64,000 nucleotides of DNA from NCBI RefSeq assembly GCF_043641665.1, contig NC_092187.1, forward strand, positions 1,557,501 to 1,621,500. Reading direction: 5' to 3'. This document shows, piece after piece, positions 51,363 through 63,202 of the stretch (position 1 is its first letter; every line of letters starts with the position of its first letter). Origin of the DNA: Enoplosus armatus. Taxonomy: Eukaryota; Chordata; Actinopteri; Centrarchiformes; Enoplosidae. The notes under the pieces were generated by a model. That model saw nothing but the letters and a program-made list of their open reading frames with translations, made no database searches and was not told where the DNA came from. The translations under genes and the position numbers were made by a program.

Positions 51363-52388
51363 TATGCAAACCCATGCATACAAACAGACACACACACACA
51401 CACACACACACACAAGCACAGAAACCATCTCCAAAAGTTAACACACCCAATGCCGTCCAAGAATGTGTTATCCCTCCGTCTCCCTGCATCTCTCCTCTTT
51501 AATCCCTCTCTCCACATTCTGTCATCTGTCTGGCAGAGAGAGGAAGACAGACAGAGAGAGAGAGAGAGAGAGACTCTTGGCTGGCATGCAGGCTGTTTGG
51601 ACTGATACAGGAGAATGTGGAGAGCCCCTCTCATCTCTAATCTCTCCCTTTTCTCTCGCCTGTCTCCACTCTCTCTCCTCTGCCCCCTTTTTTCGCCCAG
51701 CCTATCGGGTCCGTTGATCCGACTCAACGCTAAAAAAACGACGCACATCTAAAACAGCACCGGCCACATTTTTTTTCATTCATTTCTTTTATGTTATCAC
51801 ACAAATTTGACACAAATACAACAAAATGAAATCAAGTTCGAGTTCAAATGATCAAGGAAAAAAAAGAAAAAAAAAACAACATCACTGTGCAACAGCTGAT
51901 AAGAGCAGCTAGTGTCAGACGCCAGCCAACAGCCAAGGAAATCATTTGACTGTCACAAAATGCATATTAGCCGAGCAAAGCGCAATGTTAACGCGCTGCT
52001 GACATGTGCTGCTTTGGAGAGGGTGTTGTTTGTTTGTTGGTGAACCAAATGCCTTTCACATGGAGCCTGTCAACACTGTGCTGATCTGATTACACCAATA
52101 CTCTCTCCTGTTGTGGTTTTCCGAGTGGGCCCCCCGGGGACGCCAATGGGGTCCCTACATGAGCATGAACAGTTATTTGGAATGTGGAATGGTGTGATTT
52201 TACCATTGTTTAATGCCCCATCAATTGTCTTAATATTGTTTCCCCCAAGTGCATTCTCTTCTCTTGGCCACCGGATTGACAAACACTACCCTCTTTGGTC
52301 AAATGAGGAATAATATAGGCTACGCACATGTACAATGACATGACTGTATGGGAAGTGTGAGCTAGCGTGGCTAGCATATGGTAGCTTT
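51363..52388. other. Presumed intron with CA/GA repeats
   Basis: CA at 51388-51414, GA at 51557-51575, A-rich stretch near 51858-51878. 52100-52315 is open on both strands for over 60 codons; I recognise no family in either frame. Confidence 0.4.
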
Positions 52389-52549
52389 AAAATACCTGAA
52401 GCAGCTTGCTGTGTTATTACCATATCGTACACTTCCGCCGCCTCAACCGGCGTCCCCTTGATAACTCTGTTTCCCCATCGGTGCGAGGGAGCCATGAAGT
52501 CTCTCACGGTTCCGTTTAGCACCAGCGTGACCCGCTCGCGGAATTAAAT
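52389..52549 (-). other. Unidentified CpG-rich coding-like segment with a donor-like end
   Basis: Read on the minus strand this frame opens after a TAA at 52547-52549. Translated pieces include RERVTLVLNGTVRDF, MAPSHRWGNRVIKGTP and VEAAEVYDMVITQQAASG. The AAGCTGCTTCAG/GTATTT junction near 52397-52398 is a plausible donor. About 52430-52620 holds roughly 20 CpG in 200 bp, high for vertebrate intron. An in-frame ATG lies at 52493-52495 (MAPSHRW), with a weak start context. I do not recognise the family. It could be a first exon of a nested gene, a retrocopy or chance. Same strand as the plexin exon. Confidence 0.25.
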
Positions 52550-52639
52550 GTCACGGCACAGGGTCAGAGTGCAGATTGTTAACGCACAATGGCCGCTGCG
52601 ATGCGAGCGAGCGAGCTCACAAGAAAAACAACCGTGTTG

Positions 52640-53874
52640 ACAGACGCTACGTTTGCTTATGGTCACCATTACCGGCATGTTTAAACATCGAAGCCTGACC
52701 GCAAGGTGTTCTTCTTTAAACCACGACAATCACCATCATTTCCCAACCCTAACCCAGAACTATTTTTAAAAAAACACAACATTTTAATTCATTGTGGACG
52801 ACTAGTTGAGTTCCTTCTCGACACTTTCAGGTGAATTGTGATGCATCATATTATTAACGTCAAACCTCAAATTTCAGTCACTGCTCAGTAGCTGTTTTAA
52901 GCAGAAAACTGTATTTAATTCACATATTGCCTCTTTTACACTGTACATATTACATAGCTGCTTTCTATTTATACTGTATATAACATAACCAGCTACCCAA
53001 TGGACCAGATAGACACTATACTATTTTACATTTTGTTTATTCTGTACATATCACAGTTACATTCCCTTTTTTGCGATCGCTATCCCCATTGATCATTGTT
53101 CCTTCTGCACATTAGTCGATCTTTATATATCTCTGTTAAACTGTATTCAACAACAACAGGGCTTCCCTGCTCAACGCGTTTTGTATTTTAGATGAAAAAA
53201 AACGGTTGAACCGTTGAACCAGAGCTTCCAGGACAAGTTGAAATCACCCAAAAAAAAAAAACAAGTGCAAAAAAAGCCATCCTTTTAACTTCCATCACTC
53301 TCCACCATCCATCCATCCATCCATCCATTCATTCTTCTATCCCTCATCGCTCTGCTATAATCTCCCGTTCAGCAATCCCCGGTGCATTGTTATCTGCTGT
53401 AATCTGACGGATTAACCTCGCTGCTCTTTCTCATCAGCGGATGCTTGTGGTTCGGTGCTGTGGCTTCAACCGCGGCCGCTCACTCCCGCTCCTTGGCCGC
53501 TTGTGCACACGCGTGCGCAGTTTTTCTCAATGTGTTGTTATGTGAGATGCGGCGAAATGAAAGACGGAGGAGAGGTGGGGTGGCAGGAAAACGAATGACC
53601 AGAAAGAGGCAAACAAAAAGGAACATAGCTCAACTACAGTTGGCAAAGTAAGAAGAATGAGAAAAATGGCAATTGTTGTGCGACGTACTGTAAAAGTTGG
53701 TGATTTACATGCATCCTGTATTTCAACCTCAGACTGCATGTGATGCGCAAAGAAACACGTCATTACGTGGGGACAATATAACACCTCTAATGACCGGATT
53801 CAAGATTTACATTTAGATGGTGGTTTGTGGTGTAAATGGACAAACGGAGAGAAGAGAAAGAAAGCAGAGGCTGT

Positions 53875-53909
<35 letters not shown>

Positions 53910-53997
53910 ACAGTCTAGCTAAGCGCATGGAGCTTTCAAAGGGCCAAATTACTTGTGCCTGGCTCAGGAGGTGATCTGGAGCACGAGACCAAAGCCT

Positions 53998-54055
<58 letters not shown>

Positions 54056-54790
54056 AGTTCAGAGAGCTCTCCCTATACCCCCCCCCCACAGTATCTAGCA
54101 CCTGACTGCCACAGCTTGCATCAAAAATCCTCTCCTCTCTCGCTCCTTGGAGTGAAAACACACAGACAAATGAAGCACATATTTTTAGAGTTACACTTTA
54201 TATCATTAATTCTGATGCCCAGCACAAAGAAAGGTCCGTAAATCGGCTTAGAAATCATATGAAAATAGATGTTTGGCTAATTCAGCGTACTTTTAATGGA
54301 ACGCAGTTGTCTCGATTTTGTCTGGGGTGGGGGGGTTGGGTGCAGGATGTTGTCAGACTTGTCAAGAAACCCCCGCGCAGTTAATGATGCATGCTTATTT
54401 GATTTTGCTTTAATAAAAAGGCTGAAAGGAATGTCCTCATCAAATATATATGTGCGCCATTTAGAAATATGACTCGGAACATATGAAACAGAATAGTATA
54501 TGAAATGTAATATTGTTGCATTACGATCCGCTGGGGAAAGACTAACTGCATTAGTTCTGTTGCTACTGTCTAATTCTCTCCATCATCAGCTCACTCCCAT
54601 TCTCCCTCCACCTCCACCTCCACCCTTTATCCTCCCTTCTTTTTCTCTCCATTCCTCTCCCATATCATTGGTTTCTCCAAGTCATCCTCTCTCTCTCTCT
54701 CTCTCTTCTTCTATCGTCCCTCCATATGACTCTGTGACATCAGGCAGCCTGCCAAGTCACTGTACACTTCAATTAGAGGAGAGGCTTCGG

Positions 54791-54841
<51 letters not shown>

Positions 54842-54941
54842 ACATACACAATGCAACGGCCGCCTGTCTTTCAGCTGAATGCTTTGTACGCTTCCCAATG
54901 AAAATCGAAAGGCTGCAGAGAGACAGGGTGTGCATGAGTGG

Positions 54942-54977
<36 letters not shown>

Positions 54978-54985
54978 ATGAGTGG

Positions 54986-55019
<34 letters not shown>

Positions 55020-55113
55020 GACTGGCACTTGCGTGTCCTAGAGTGTGACTTTCATATCAGTCTTGGTAATCTAAGTCACTCTCTCCGCTGTATCCAGATA
55101 CAATAGAAGCATG

Positions 55114-55152
<39 letters not shown>

Positions 55153-56724
55153 CAGATGGCTGAACAACACCAGCTCTGGTTGGCCCTTTGTCCTCCTCCA
55201 TTCTCTCACTATCAGCCTGCATTTATTTTCTCTGTAGCTCTCTGCCGGTGTGTCTGCTTATCTGTTCTGTCTGTCCGTCTTCATGCATGTTTATCTTAAA
55301 ACTCCCAGTCACTTCCAAAACTTTAAAAGCTGAAAAAAAAAGAAAAAAAAAAAAATTCTCCGAGGCAGCTGAACAGGCACGCCAAGCCAAGCGATTCCAC
55401 AGGACGCGAACTGGATTTCTGCTCGTGTACCAGATCAGTTAAAGTACAGGAAAGCAGAGTGAAAGGGAGGACGAGTGTGTGGGGGGGGGAAAAAAAAGTT
55501 AAAAGAGAAAGAGACATGGAAAGAGTGAGCAAACAAATGCAAAATCTGAGCAATATAACAAACAGAGATAACATTAATGCATGCTGCCAGCGTCGTTATC
55601 TACATCAGCGCAGGTGTTGACGTAACAGGCTGGGCAAAACCTACACACCCCAGTGTGACACCTCTATAATAAAGCGTCTCAGACTTGCAGAATGAAATAG
55701 GCATGGCAAACGTACGCTGCTCACTGGGATCTGACCAGTTCATTAACAAACTCCGTATCGGTGGTGTCTAATCAGCAAGCATGTGTTCCCGTTAGCTAAT
55801 ATAGCAACTAGAATCAGTAGACCTTCACACTTACTTACTTTTCAAAAGGAATTGTTTTGTTATTTTAAAACTTAGGTCTTATTTTTCACAGTTGTCCAAT
55901 CACCATTATTATCAACAACATTACCAAAGTTGAATGGTACACTTTGGCCCAGTAGCGCCCTTGACTCTCACCAAAAAAAAAAAAAATCAACAGTGGGTTG
56001 TGTCAATAGCAGGGAGTGATGAAATGATGTAAACGTAATACTTTGGGGGGGGGGGCATGTGTGTATGGTGAGTGTGGGCGAGAGAGAGAGAGGGTGCGCA
56101 TGGAGTGAACGGTCATTGTCCTTGATTGTAGAGGCCACTCGAGACATTAGACGTCCTCGCGCGCAATCACAATGTTCGCAAATCAGGAATCAGGAAGCCT
56201 CTGGAGAGCGACCAATCAATATCATAAACATCAGGAAGGAGGACGTTATGACTCTCTCTGACGCACACTCACTCGCTGTCTCTCACTCTCAAACCTTCTT
56301 ATGTTCTATTCCATTATATCTCCTTGACCCCTGCCTCTCTCTCTCTCTCTCATGCAAACAAGAGTTCATGATTTACAAAATTAAATTAAAAAAAAGAAAA
56401 ATTGTGGGTTTTCTTCGAGAGGGTGGCGATAGCATGTTTTTCCATCGGTCCAAGCGTTTCACACCGCATCAAAAGGCCGGCTAGAGCAAAGGCGCCGGTG
56501 TACTTTAACTCTCCGACAGCGACAATACGACAATCCACGCCCACTTCGCGCTTTGATTGGCCAGCTGTGTGGGAGGTGGGAAAGGAGCCGGAGTTTAAGC
56601 AGTCCCTACTCTAGCTCTCTTTTTAAGCTTTAAACAACAATTTCTGCCACTTCTTGTGCGCACCGGGTGCAACGCCGCGAATGCCTTCCAGGAGAGACAG
56701 TCTGAAAACGTGCTCGGGGCCGTT
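52640..56724. other. Presumed intron, many CA/TG tracts
   Basis: ATCC tetramers at 53308-53336, CA at 53877-53909 and 54001-54056, CT near 54690-54706, CA at 54795-54850, a tandem pair of 'gcatgagtggtt' + TG blocks at 54934-55016 (period about 42 bp), CA at 55117-55149, A-rich near 55333-55356, G9 near 55482 and G12 near 56045. 56480-56680 is CpG-richer, with a 'gattggcc' inverted CCAAT motif. No gene recognised. Confidence 0.45.
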
Positions 56725-56760
56725 GAATTGCATTTATTTAGCTGATGCTTTTATCCAAAC
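56725..56760 (+). repeat. Teleost short interspersed repeat fragment
   Basis: 'gcatttatttagctgatgct' followed by 'tttatccaaacggtg' matches the head of the same family as 14752-14832. Confidence 0.55.
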
Positions 56761-56764
56761 GGTG

Positions 56765-56799
56765 CGTGGCGTTCGGCCACGTGGCGTTCGGCCACGTGG
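56765..56799. repeat. 15-bp tandem repeat carrying two CACGTG E-boxes
   Basis: The unit CGTGGCGTTCGGCCA is repeated twice plus five bases. Each junction creates CCACGTGG, giving CACGTG at 56778-56783 and 56793-56798. Confidence 0.85.
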
Positions 56800-56829
56800 A
56801 TACGACCCGAAGACCGCAAGAATCCTGGA

Positions 56830-57482
56830 AACACATCAGATGAGCTGAACTGCTTCAAGAAGTAATTCCGGTAATGCGGTACAAAACTATACATATTAAC
56901 TACACATACCGGTATATTGTAGATAGCTACAGATGTAGCAACACAACGGCGCTAGCCTGCCTTCTGCATTTGGCCACAAGTTCTTATCGACGTCACACCT
57001 TCTGTCCTCTCGCGCAATATACTGTATTTGGGAAAGGACCTTTTTGCAAGACCGATCCAACGCTTGGCGACCTGCTGCAGACATCCAGCATTCACTGCGT
57101 CCAAGATGTGAGGTAGCAATTGTAAAAAGCTGCGTTAAAGCACACAATACAGTTGTTTCGATGCAAATTTGATATGCCAGACTGGCGTGTCATGGTATTG
57201 AACAAAGCTGAGGCACGTTTTCCTCACATAAGACATCGGAGAATACATATAATTGTTGTGAAAGACCCCACTGAGTGTAAAGTACGCTGTGTGTTTGATA
57301 AGATGACAGAAGGGCTGTGTGTATGCATTAGTGTGTGTGTGTGTGTGTGTGTGTGTATTAATGGCTAGACAGATGGGGCAGTTTAGAAGAACAGTTGATG
57401 AAGGCTTTATGCTGCAGCTGGCCTTTTCTCCTCCCCTCTGAAGCAAACACACACTCAGAGATACAAAAAAGGTCTACTGGCA

Positions 57483-57521
<39 letters not shown>

Positions 57522-57725
57522 TAGTGGTCTGTTAGTGTGGCAGCTGCCCTGGCATCAGGTGGGCAGCTCCCATTCTACATGAAGAAAGCACAGCTGCTGT
57601 AATATGTAAACACACACACTGTTTCCTACACTAAACACAACCCCAACTGATGAAGATGGGCTCTCATTCACGCGCCGGGAGTGTGAGAGTCCCTTTAATC
57701 TAAGGATCAGGACCCTCTGCAGTCC

Positions 57726-57758
<33 letters not shown>

Positions 57759-58585
57759 CTGCATCCTTCCCTGCATGAGCCCTCTAATCAGATGCATGTG
57801 TATACACACACATACACACACACACACACACACCCATGCAGGCTGCATCTTCCCCTTGATGTGAATGCTGAAGATTCTCCCCAGATACTAGCACAATGTA
57901 CCAAAGAGTAGTGTGTCAAGTAAACCTGCATAAACGCACACTCCCATCAACACACCACACACACAGCTACCCCCCCCCCCCCCCCCCCAGGACATGCCAG
58001 TTGTTCTCCAGATGCACGCCAGACACAGAGACACATGTCCACCCATCGCCTCCTGTATCTGTGCAGACACATGTTGTGATGCGAGGAGGTTAGCCAGCTT
58101 GAATCAGGCCACTGGCACCTGACACCGGTCATCAGCACAGCAGCTGTCTGAACACATATCGCTGGCTGCTGCTGAACGTCTCCATATGCGTCTGCGTCTC
58201 TGCTGTCCGCCTGGACTTGTGGCCGGACACGCTCCGACAGCGGGACATTCTGACTCAGCGCCGGGGGGACTGGTGACGTCGGCGGGTTAGGAGCCTGGAT
58301 CTCTGGAGTTACGGGGTTAACACAGGGGTTATTTCCTGTTGCACGTTTTCCGCTCGGGATCACAATATGCCGCATTTATAGTATAGCTATATTTGAAATA
58401 CATCATAGAAGGTGGGGGGGTGGGGGCACTCCTGGAAGACAGTGGAGCACATTTTTTTTTTTAATTATTGTTAGGATTAATGGCATTTATTTTATGAAGT
58501 GCCTATGAAAATGTGTTGCTTATGCGTAATCTTAAAGTTTGATATCTGCCCCGAGCTACACCTGTAGCTCTCCACCGTAACCAAA
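56830..58585. other. Presumed intron, microsatellites
   Basis: TG at 57331-57357, TG at 57484-57519, CA at 57730-57757 and 57803-57833, C19 at 57970-57988, T run near 58452-58461. 58100-58375 is open on the minus strand for about 90 codons outside the simple repeats, proline-rich and CpG-rich, with no family recognised. Confidence 0.4.
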
Positions 58586-58589
58586 AAGA

Positions 58590-58805
58590 AGCAGGGGACA
58601 TGTCACCATGTAGATTCAAATTTGGATCAAGAGCCACAGAAACTTTCAGCGTCACTCGGCTCGTTCTTTTCGTGTTATGGGCCTTTACTGTTTGGTTCAG
58701 TCTCACTGCTTTTATCAGTCTCACTTTCCACACGTTAAGACAGACAAAGTTGGCGACCAGCTGGAAAAAGCCAGGGATTTTTGGTGGAGACCGAAACAGA
58801 GCTAA
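58590..58805 (-). repeat. Percomorph dispersed repeat fragment, minus strand
   Basis: On the minus strand it begins 'ttttagctctgtttcggtct' then 'ccacc', and later reads 'ccagctggtcgccaactttg'. These phrases I remember from a common percomorph repeat. It has no coding capacity. Confidence 0.45.
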
Positions 58806-60649
58806 AAAGTGTGAGTGAATATTTAAATACTTCCGTTCATCAGGTTGACAGAAAGAAAAAAAAATGCAAAACCCTTATGCGGCGAGGGTGTTTTAGGCAG
58901 TTGATTATATATATTGTTATTATTACAGGTATGGATAAATCCTATGTCAATATAATGTGCAACGTGCAGTAATAGGAACTTCAAATAGGCTTAATTAGAC
59001 TGCAAACGCTTTAATCCCCGAATCACCCAGGTCTGAACGTAGAAAAGTCACATCGCGGATTTAATGGCGGCAGCATTTGATGTGGCGCTTCACAAACTTG
59101 ACTCTTCCTGAGAACAAAGGAATGATTTAATAACGACATGTGAAATGGCATAGATTTTTTTTTTTTTTTTTTTAGAGGAATTTGCTATACGCATCCACCA
59201 ACAGGCACATCACGTAGTGCACCAACGTCGGGCTCTGCAAGGGCTCTGTGCGAATTAAAGCCGCCTCACAGTTGATAGGTTCAGCTGTGATCTTTCCTTC
59301 AGTCTCTTGACACCCGCGAAGCCTTCCCACTTATTAAAGATTCATTAGCTCACTAATCCATCCATCCAGCTCCTCCGTGCGCATCGTCCATCCATTAGCG
59401 CTGAGCTGAGCCGTATTCCTCCAGAGGGACCGCTGCGATAATGCCCTGCTCAAGGACACAGGGGGTAATACGTATGAAGTGATAGCCCACCTGGGAATTG
59501 AACCCACAACCACAATGGCACATTAGCAGCGGTAAGTGGTGCGGAGCAGTATCATAGCGGCCTCCATTCCGGAGGTGGCAGGGATCTAAATCTATTTCTG
59601 TTTTATTCTTCTTTTCCCCCCTTCGTACTGTCCATTTGTCTCCTCTTGTGATAAGTAACAGCTGGAGAACACAAAAGCAGGTGAGGAGAGGAGCATTTTG
59701 ACGCGTGGAGGCTAGTCTGAGGTGTCCCATTTACTTATTTTCACACTGATGCATTCATTTCAAAAAACAGAAAGAAAAACAGTGCTGTGTTTTCCTCCAA
59801 AGACAATCATTTCACACGTACTTGTTTGAAATGTGTATTTCAAATCTCATTGTTCCAAATGTGAATACATTTGGATCTGTGTAACATTCATTTGAAGTGG
59901 ACATCATGCATTGCATGGTCTTCATATAAAATCTATTTCTATATCAGTTATGTAAAGCCCCGTCCGTTACCTATCCATTGTTCGCCCCATTGAGCTCCAT
60001 TATAACTAAAGTGATGGCGAAAGTGAATGGCATTGGGTCACTTTGCTGCTGTTAATTTCCATTATTATTATTATCATTATTATTATTATTATTATAAAAG
60101 ATGACTTCAGTGTAAGTGTAAGACATTGCAAATAAGTGCAATATTTTTTAAACAAACCTCCAGACAAACACATAAATAAAGTTGTATGTAGAAGCTCAAT
60201 GTGATCGATTAGAAGGGCGTCTATCGTGTCACTTGTATCTCTCGCTCTCTCACAGAGATAGCACTAATGGATAGAGGTGATAGGGAGAATGAGGGAGAGG
60301 AGAGAGAGAATCAGGAGTAGGGGGGAGAAGGACAGTATGCCCCCCACACACACACACACACACACACACACAAATGCACAGATGAGGCGGGAAATTCTCA
60401 AGGGAGGTGGATTTGTGGGCATCTAGCCCACCTCGGTTGGGAGTGAGAGAGCTGAAGGTGACAGGCGAGTGAGAGGGAGCAGAGAGGGAGGGAGTGAGAG
60501 CGGGGTGGGGGTGTGTAGACAGGAAAACTATAAAAGCTGAGAAGTCAAAGTAGTGGAGAGAGCCGGATGAGAATTCACTCAAACACTGGCGTCGCTTACA
60601 GTAGTCATTTTGTCTCTGCAAACGTACACACTAGTCTCCCCTCAGCAGG

Positions 60650-60693
<44 letters not shown>

Positions 60694-60769
60694 CCAGCCA
60701 ACGGTTTCAGAAACCCGCAGATCAAACTTCGCAGCGTGCGTGTTAGCATGTGCGGCAACGTAAGTGTAT
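58806..60769. other. Presumed intron with one short repeat fragment and an ATT array
   Basis: A T run at about 59154-59174, a teleost short-repeat fragment at 59438-59525 ('gccctgctcaaggacacagg', 'ctgggaattgaacccacaac'; same family as 14752-14832), (ATT)n at 60061-60096, CA at 60349-60372 and CA at 60652-60692. No gene recognised. Confidence 0.5.
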
Positions 60770-61285
60770 GCGTGCTCCTCGTCGGACTCCCCGCCTGCAC
60801 CACGGACCTCAGCTACCGCACGGAGACCCGCCATCTTCAGAAGTTCTCCGATGACTCAGCAATGAGCGACGATGAAGGGGGAGTGCGGGGCTGCTGTGGA
60901 CAACTTTGTCAACACGGTGCGAGCAGAACCACCTGCAGCTCAACGCGACAAGGGCAAAAGGAGCTGACCGTGGATCTGAGGAGGACCAAGGCGCAGACGA
61001 CCCCTGTTTCCATCCAGGGGGGTCAGTGTGGACGTTGTAGAGGATTACAAGTACCAGGGAGTCCACATAGACAATAAACTGGACTGGGAAGGGCCAGAGC
61101 CGTCTCTGTTTTCTGAGGCGGCTGAGGTCCTTCAACATCTGCCAGTTTTTTGTTTTTTTTCTATTTCTTATTTTTTTTTACATTTTCGTACACACTCTTA
61201 TTTCTAAATGTATGCAACTTGCTACTCTTGAATGAGAGCACCAGTGCTGTATAAATCAACAGAGTATTTCTGATTCTGATTCTGA
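60770..61285 (+). mobile_element. L2-like LINE remnant: reverse transcriptase palm plus 3' tail
   Basis: Translated pieces in shifting frames read LPACTTDLSYRTETRHLQ, KFSDDSA, NHLQLN-like sequence, ELTVDLRRTKAQTTPVSIQG, then VSVDVVEDYKYQGVHIDNKL and a LRRLRSFNIC end near 61140. FSDD at 60844-60855 is the reverse transcriptase catalytic F/YxDD motif. This order is what I remember for fish L2-type LINEs. The copy is dead: frameshifts follow FSDD, and the 5' endonuclease and early RT regions are absent. After 61145 it jumps to a T-rich 3' region ending in three TTCTGA units (61268-61285), so the rest of the ORF is deleted. Confidence 0.8.
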
Positions 61286-61305
61286 AGCTCCAGGCATGAA
61301 TGATA

Positions 61306-61352
<47 letters not shown>

Positions 61353-61516
61353 CATCACAAAAGCCTGCTGTGTATTCTGAGAAACGAATGAAACATTATT
61401 CCTCTAACTTCTAGTTAATGGGATAAAGATGGAATTAATGTGTTCAGGTGTTGCGCTCATCTGCTCATTACGAGTTTGCATTGGAGAGGAGGAACTATAG
61501 TCCGCGCACACACTCG

Positions 61517-61555
<39 letters not shown>

Positions 61556-62859
61556 GGGAAACAGACAGCAGCGCCGACCCAAAGATTATCAATCATCTCT
61601 ACCAGCCTGGCGTTTTTTTGCCATTTAACCAGGCTGAGCAGTCGATGCGCCGCTTCAATCATCGTCTGCCAGTCTAAATGCTACCGCTAATTAGCATTCA
61701 CATGCTAAATTACCTCCCGTCCCATGTTTCCTGATTAAGCTTAATCATTTTGACAGCCAGTTTTACTGCTAAGCGTGCAGGAGCCGGACGCACGCGCCAC
61801 CATCTCAAACTTGCAGAGAGAGAAAGAGATCCAAGGCACTCTCATCCGCTGGATTCCGGGATCTGGAGGGCTAGTATCCTGCTCGGTGTACCGCTTAGAC
61901 CGGAGGATCCCCAAATGGTAATGGAAAGATGACACGATGCTGTACATGTTCTATTCATTTTTACGATGCGTCACTCTATCTGACACCATTAGATTGTTTA
62001 ATGCCGATTCAATCAACGTGCAAGCAGCGTTTTATTGCTGTAGCTGAACCAGGTGCAGCTAGTTTATCTAATTTCGATGCAGTTAGGTAGTTTAGTCCAG
62101 TGGTTCCCGGCCTGCAAATGGTCACCAGATAAATCTATGGGGTCACTTTTCTGTATTCTTTGCTTTTTTTTTTGTGAAGTAGTGGATAATTTGACCTATC
62201 TGGGCTTCGAACAGTTATTTAGATAAAAACCATCTGAGAAGTTAAGAGGGGAAATCTCTGCACAATGTAACATATATGCAAGCTGTTACGGAAGGATGCA
62301 ATATGATACGATGCTTTACTGGAAGTTGGAACTCACCGGTGGCACACAGTTAAGGTATAAGAGAGACGGTGGGCAGATCATGACTCAGTTCATACAACGC
62401 GCTGCTTATTATCTCGCTAAAGGGCTGATATCACAAAGGCGGTGGGGTGCTGTTAACACGGGGGGGAGAGTGAGAGTGAGGGAGGTAGATAGGACGGGGG
62501 CAATATATGTCACTGCTGTCACGCAGAGGGCTGAAGAGAACGCGCCGAGCGATCTTGCCAAAGAGCGAATTAGATCATCTCTCTGAGTGGGAGGGGGTAT
62601 GCGCGATCGAACGGGAGCCGGGGCGCTGAACTTCTGGTCCACCTCACTGGCTCCGAGACGCCCCGAAGTCTAACTGGTCTCGCTAGTCTCCCTGTCTCAA
62701 GGGCAGTGAAGTGCCAGCGTTGTGTCAATCAACGGTTGGCACAGTTACCTCAGCAGCGCTGCTCCAATCGGCCTGTCACTCAGGCTATCTTCCGAGATAG
62801 AAAGGAAAAGGGGAAAGTAATTGGATTTGCTGCTAGCAGGGAAATGATGAAATGACATG
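61286..62859. other. Presumed intron, simple repeats and hAT-like terminus
   Basis: CA at 61307-61350 and 61519-61550. 62098 begins CAGTGGTTCCCGG followed by 'atggtcaccagataaatcta' then 'tggggtcac', like a teleost hAT-type non-autonomous element; its other end is not seen. 62400-62800 is GC-balanced and CpG-containing with no recognised gene. Confidence 0.45.
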
Positions 62860-63059
62860 NNNNNNNNNNNNNNNNNNNNNNNNNNNNNNNNNNNNNNNNN
62901 NNNNNNNNNNNNNNNNNNNNNNNNNNNNNNNNNNNNNNNNNNNNNNNNNNNNNNNNNNNNNNNNNNNNNNNNNNNNNNNNNNNNNNNNNNNNNNNNNNNN
63001 NNNNNNNNNNNNNNNNNNNNNNNNNNNNNNNNNNNNNNNNNNNNNNNNNNNNNNNNNNN
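62860..63059. other. Assembly gap (200 N)
   Basis: Exactly 200 undetermined bases. The round length suggests a placeholder scaffold gap, so the true distance is unknown. A long CA tract (63151-63201) lies just after it. Confidence 0.99.
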
Positions 63060-63148
63060 CTGTTCTATTTCCAGGGGGGTTTAGACAAGGACAGAGTCCC
63101 CTGTGTTGTCCTTGCCGAAGGACCTCTGCTGTACACAGGGCCCCTGGC

Positions 63149-63202
<54 letters not shown>

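Noticed and set aside
59480..59530. tRNA gene suggested by a T-loop-like 'ggaattgaacccac' phrase
   Set aside because: There is no complete cloverleaf or A box; it fits a common short interspersed repeat.
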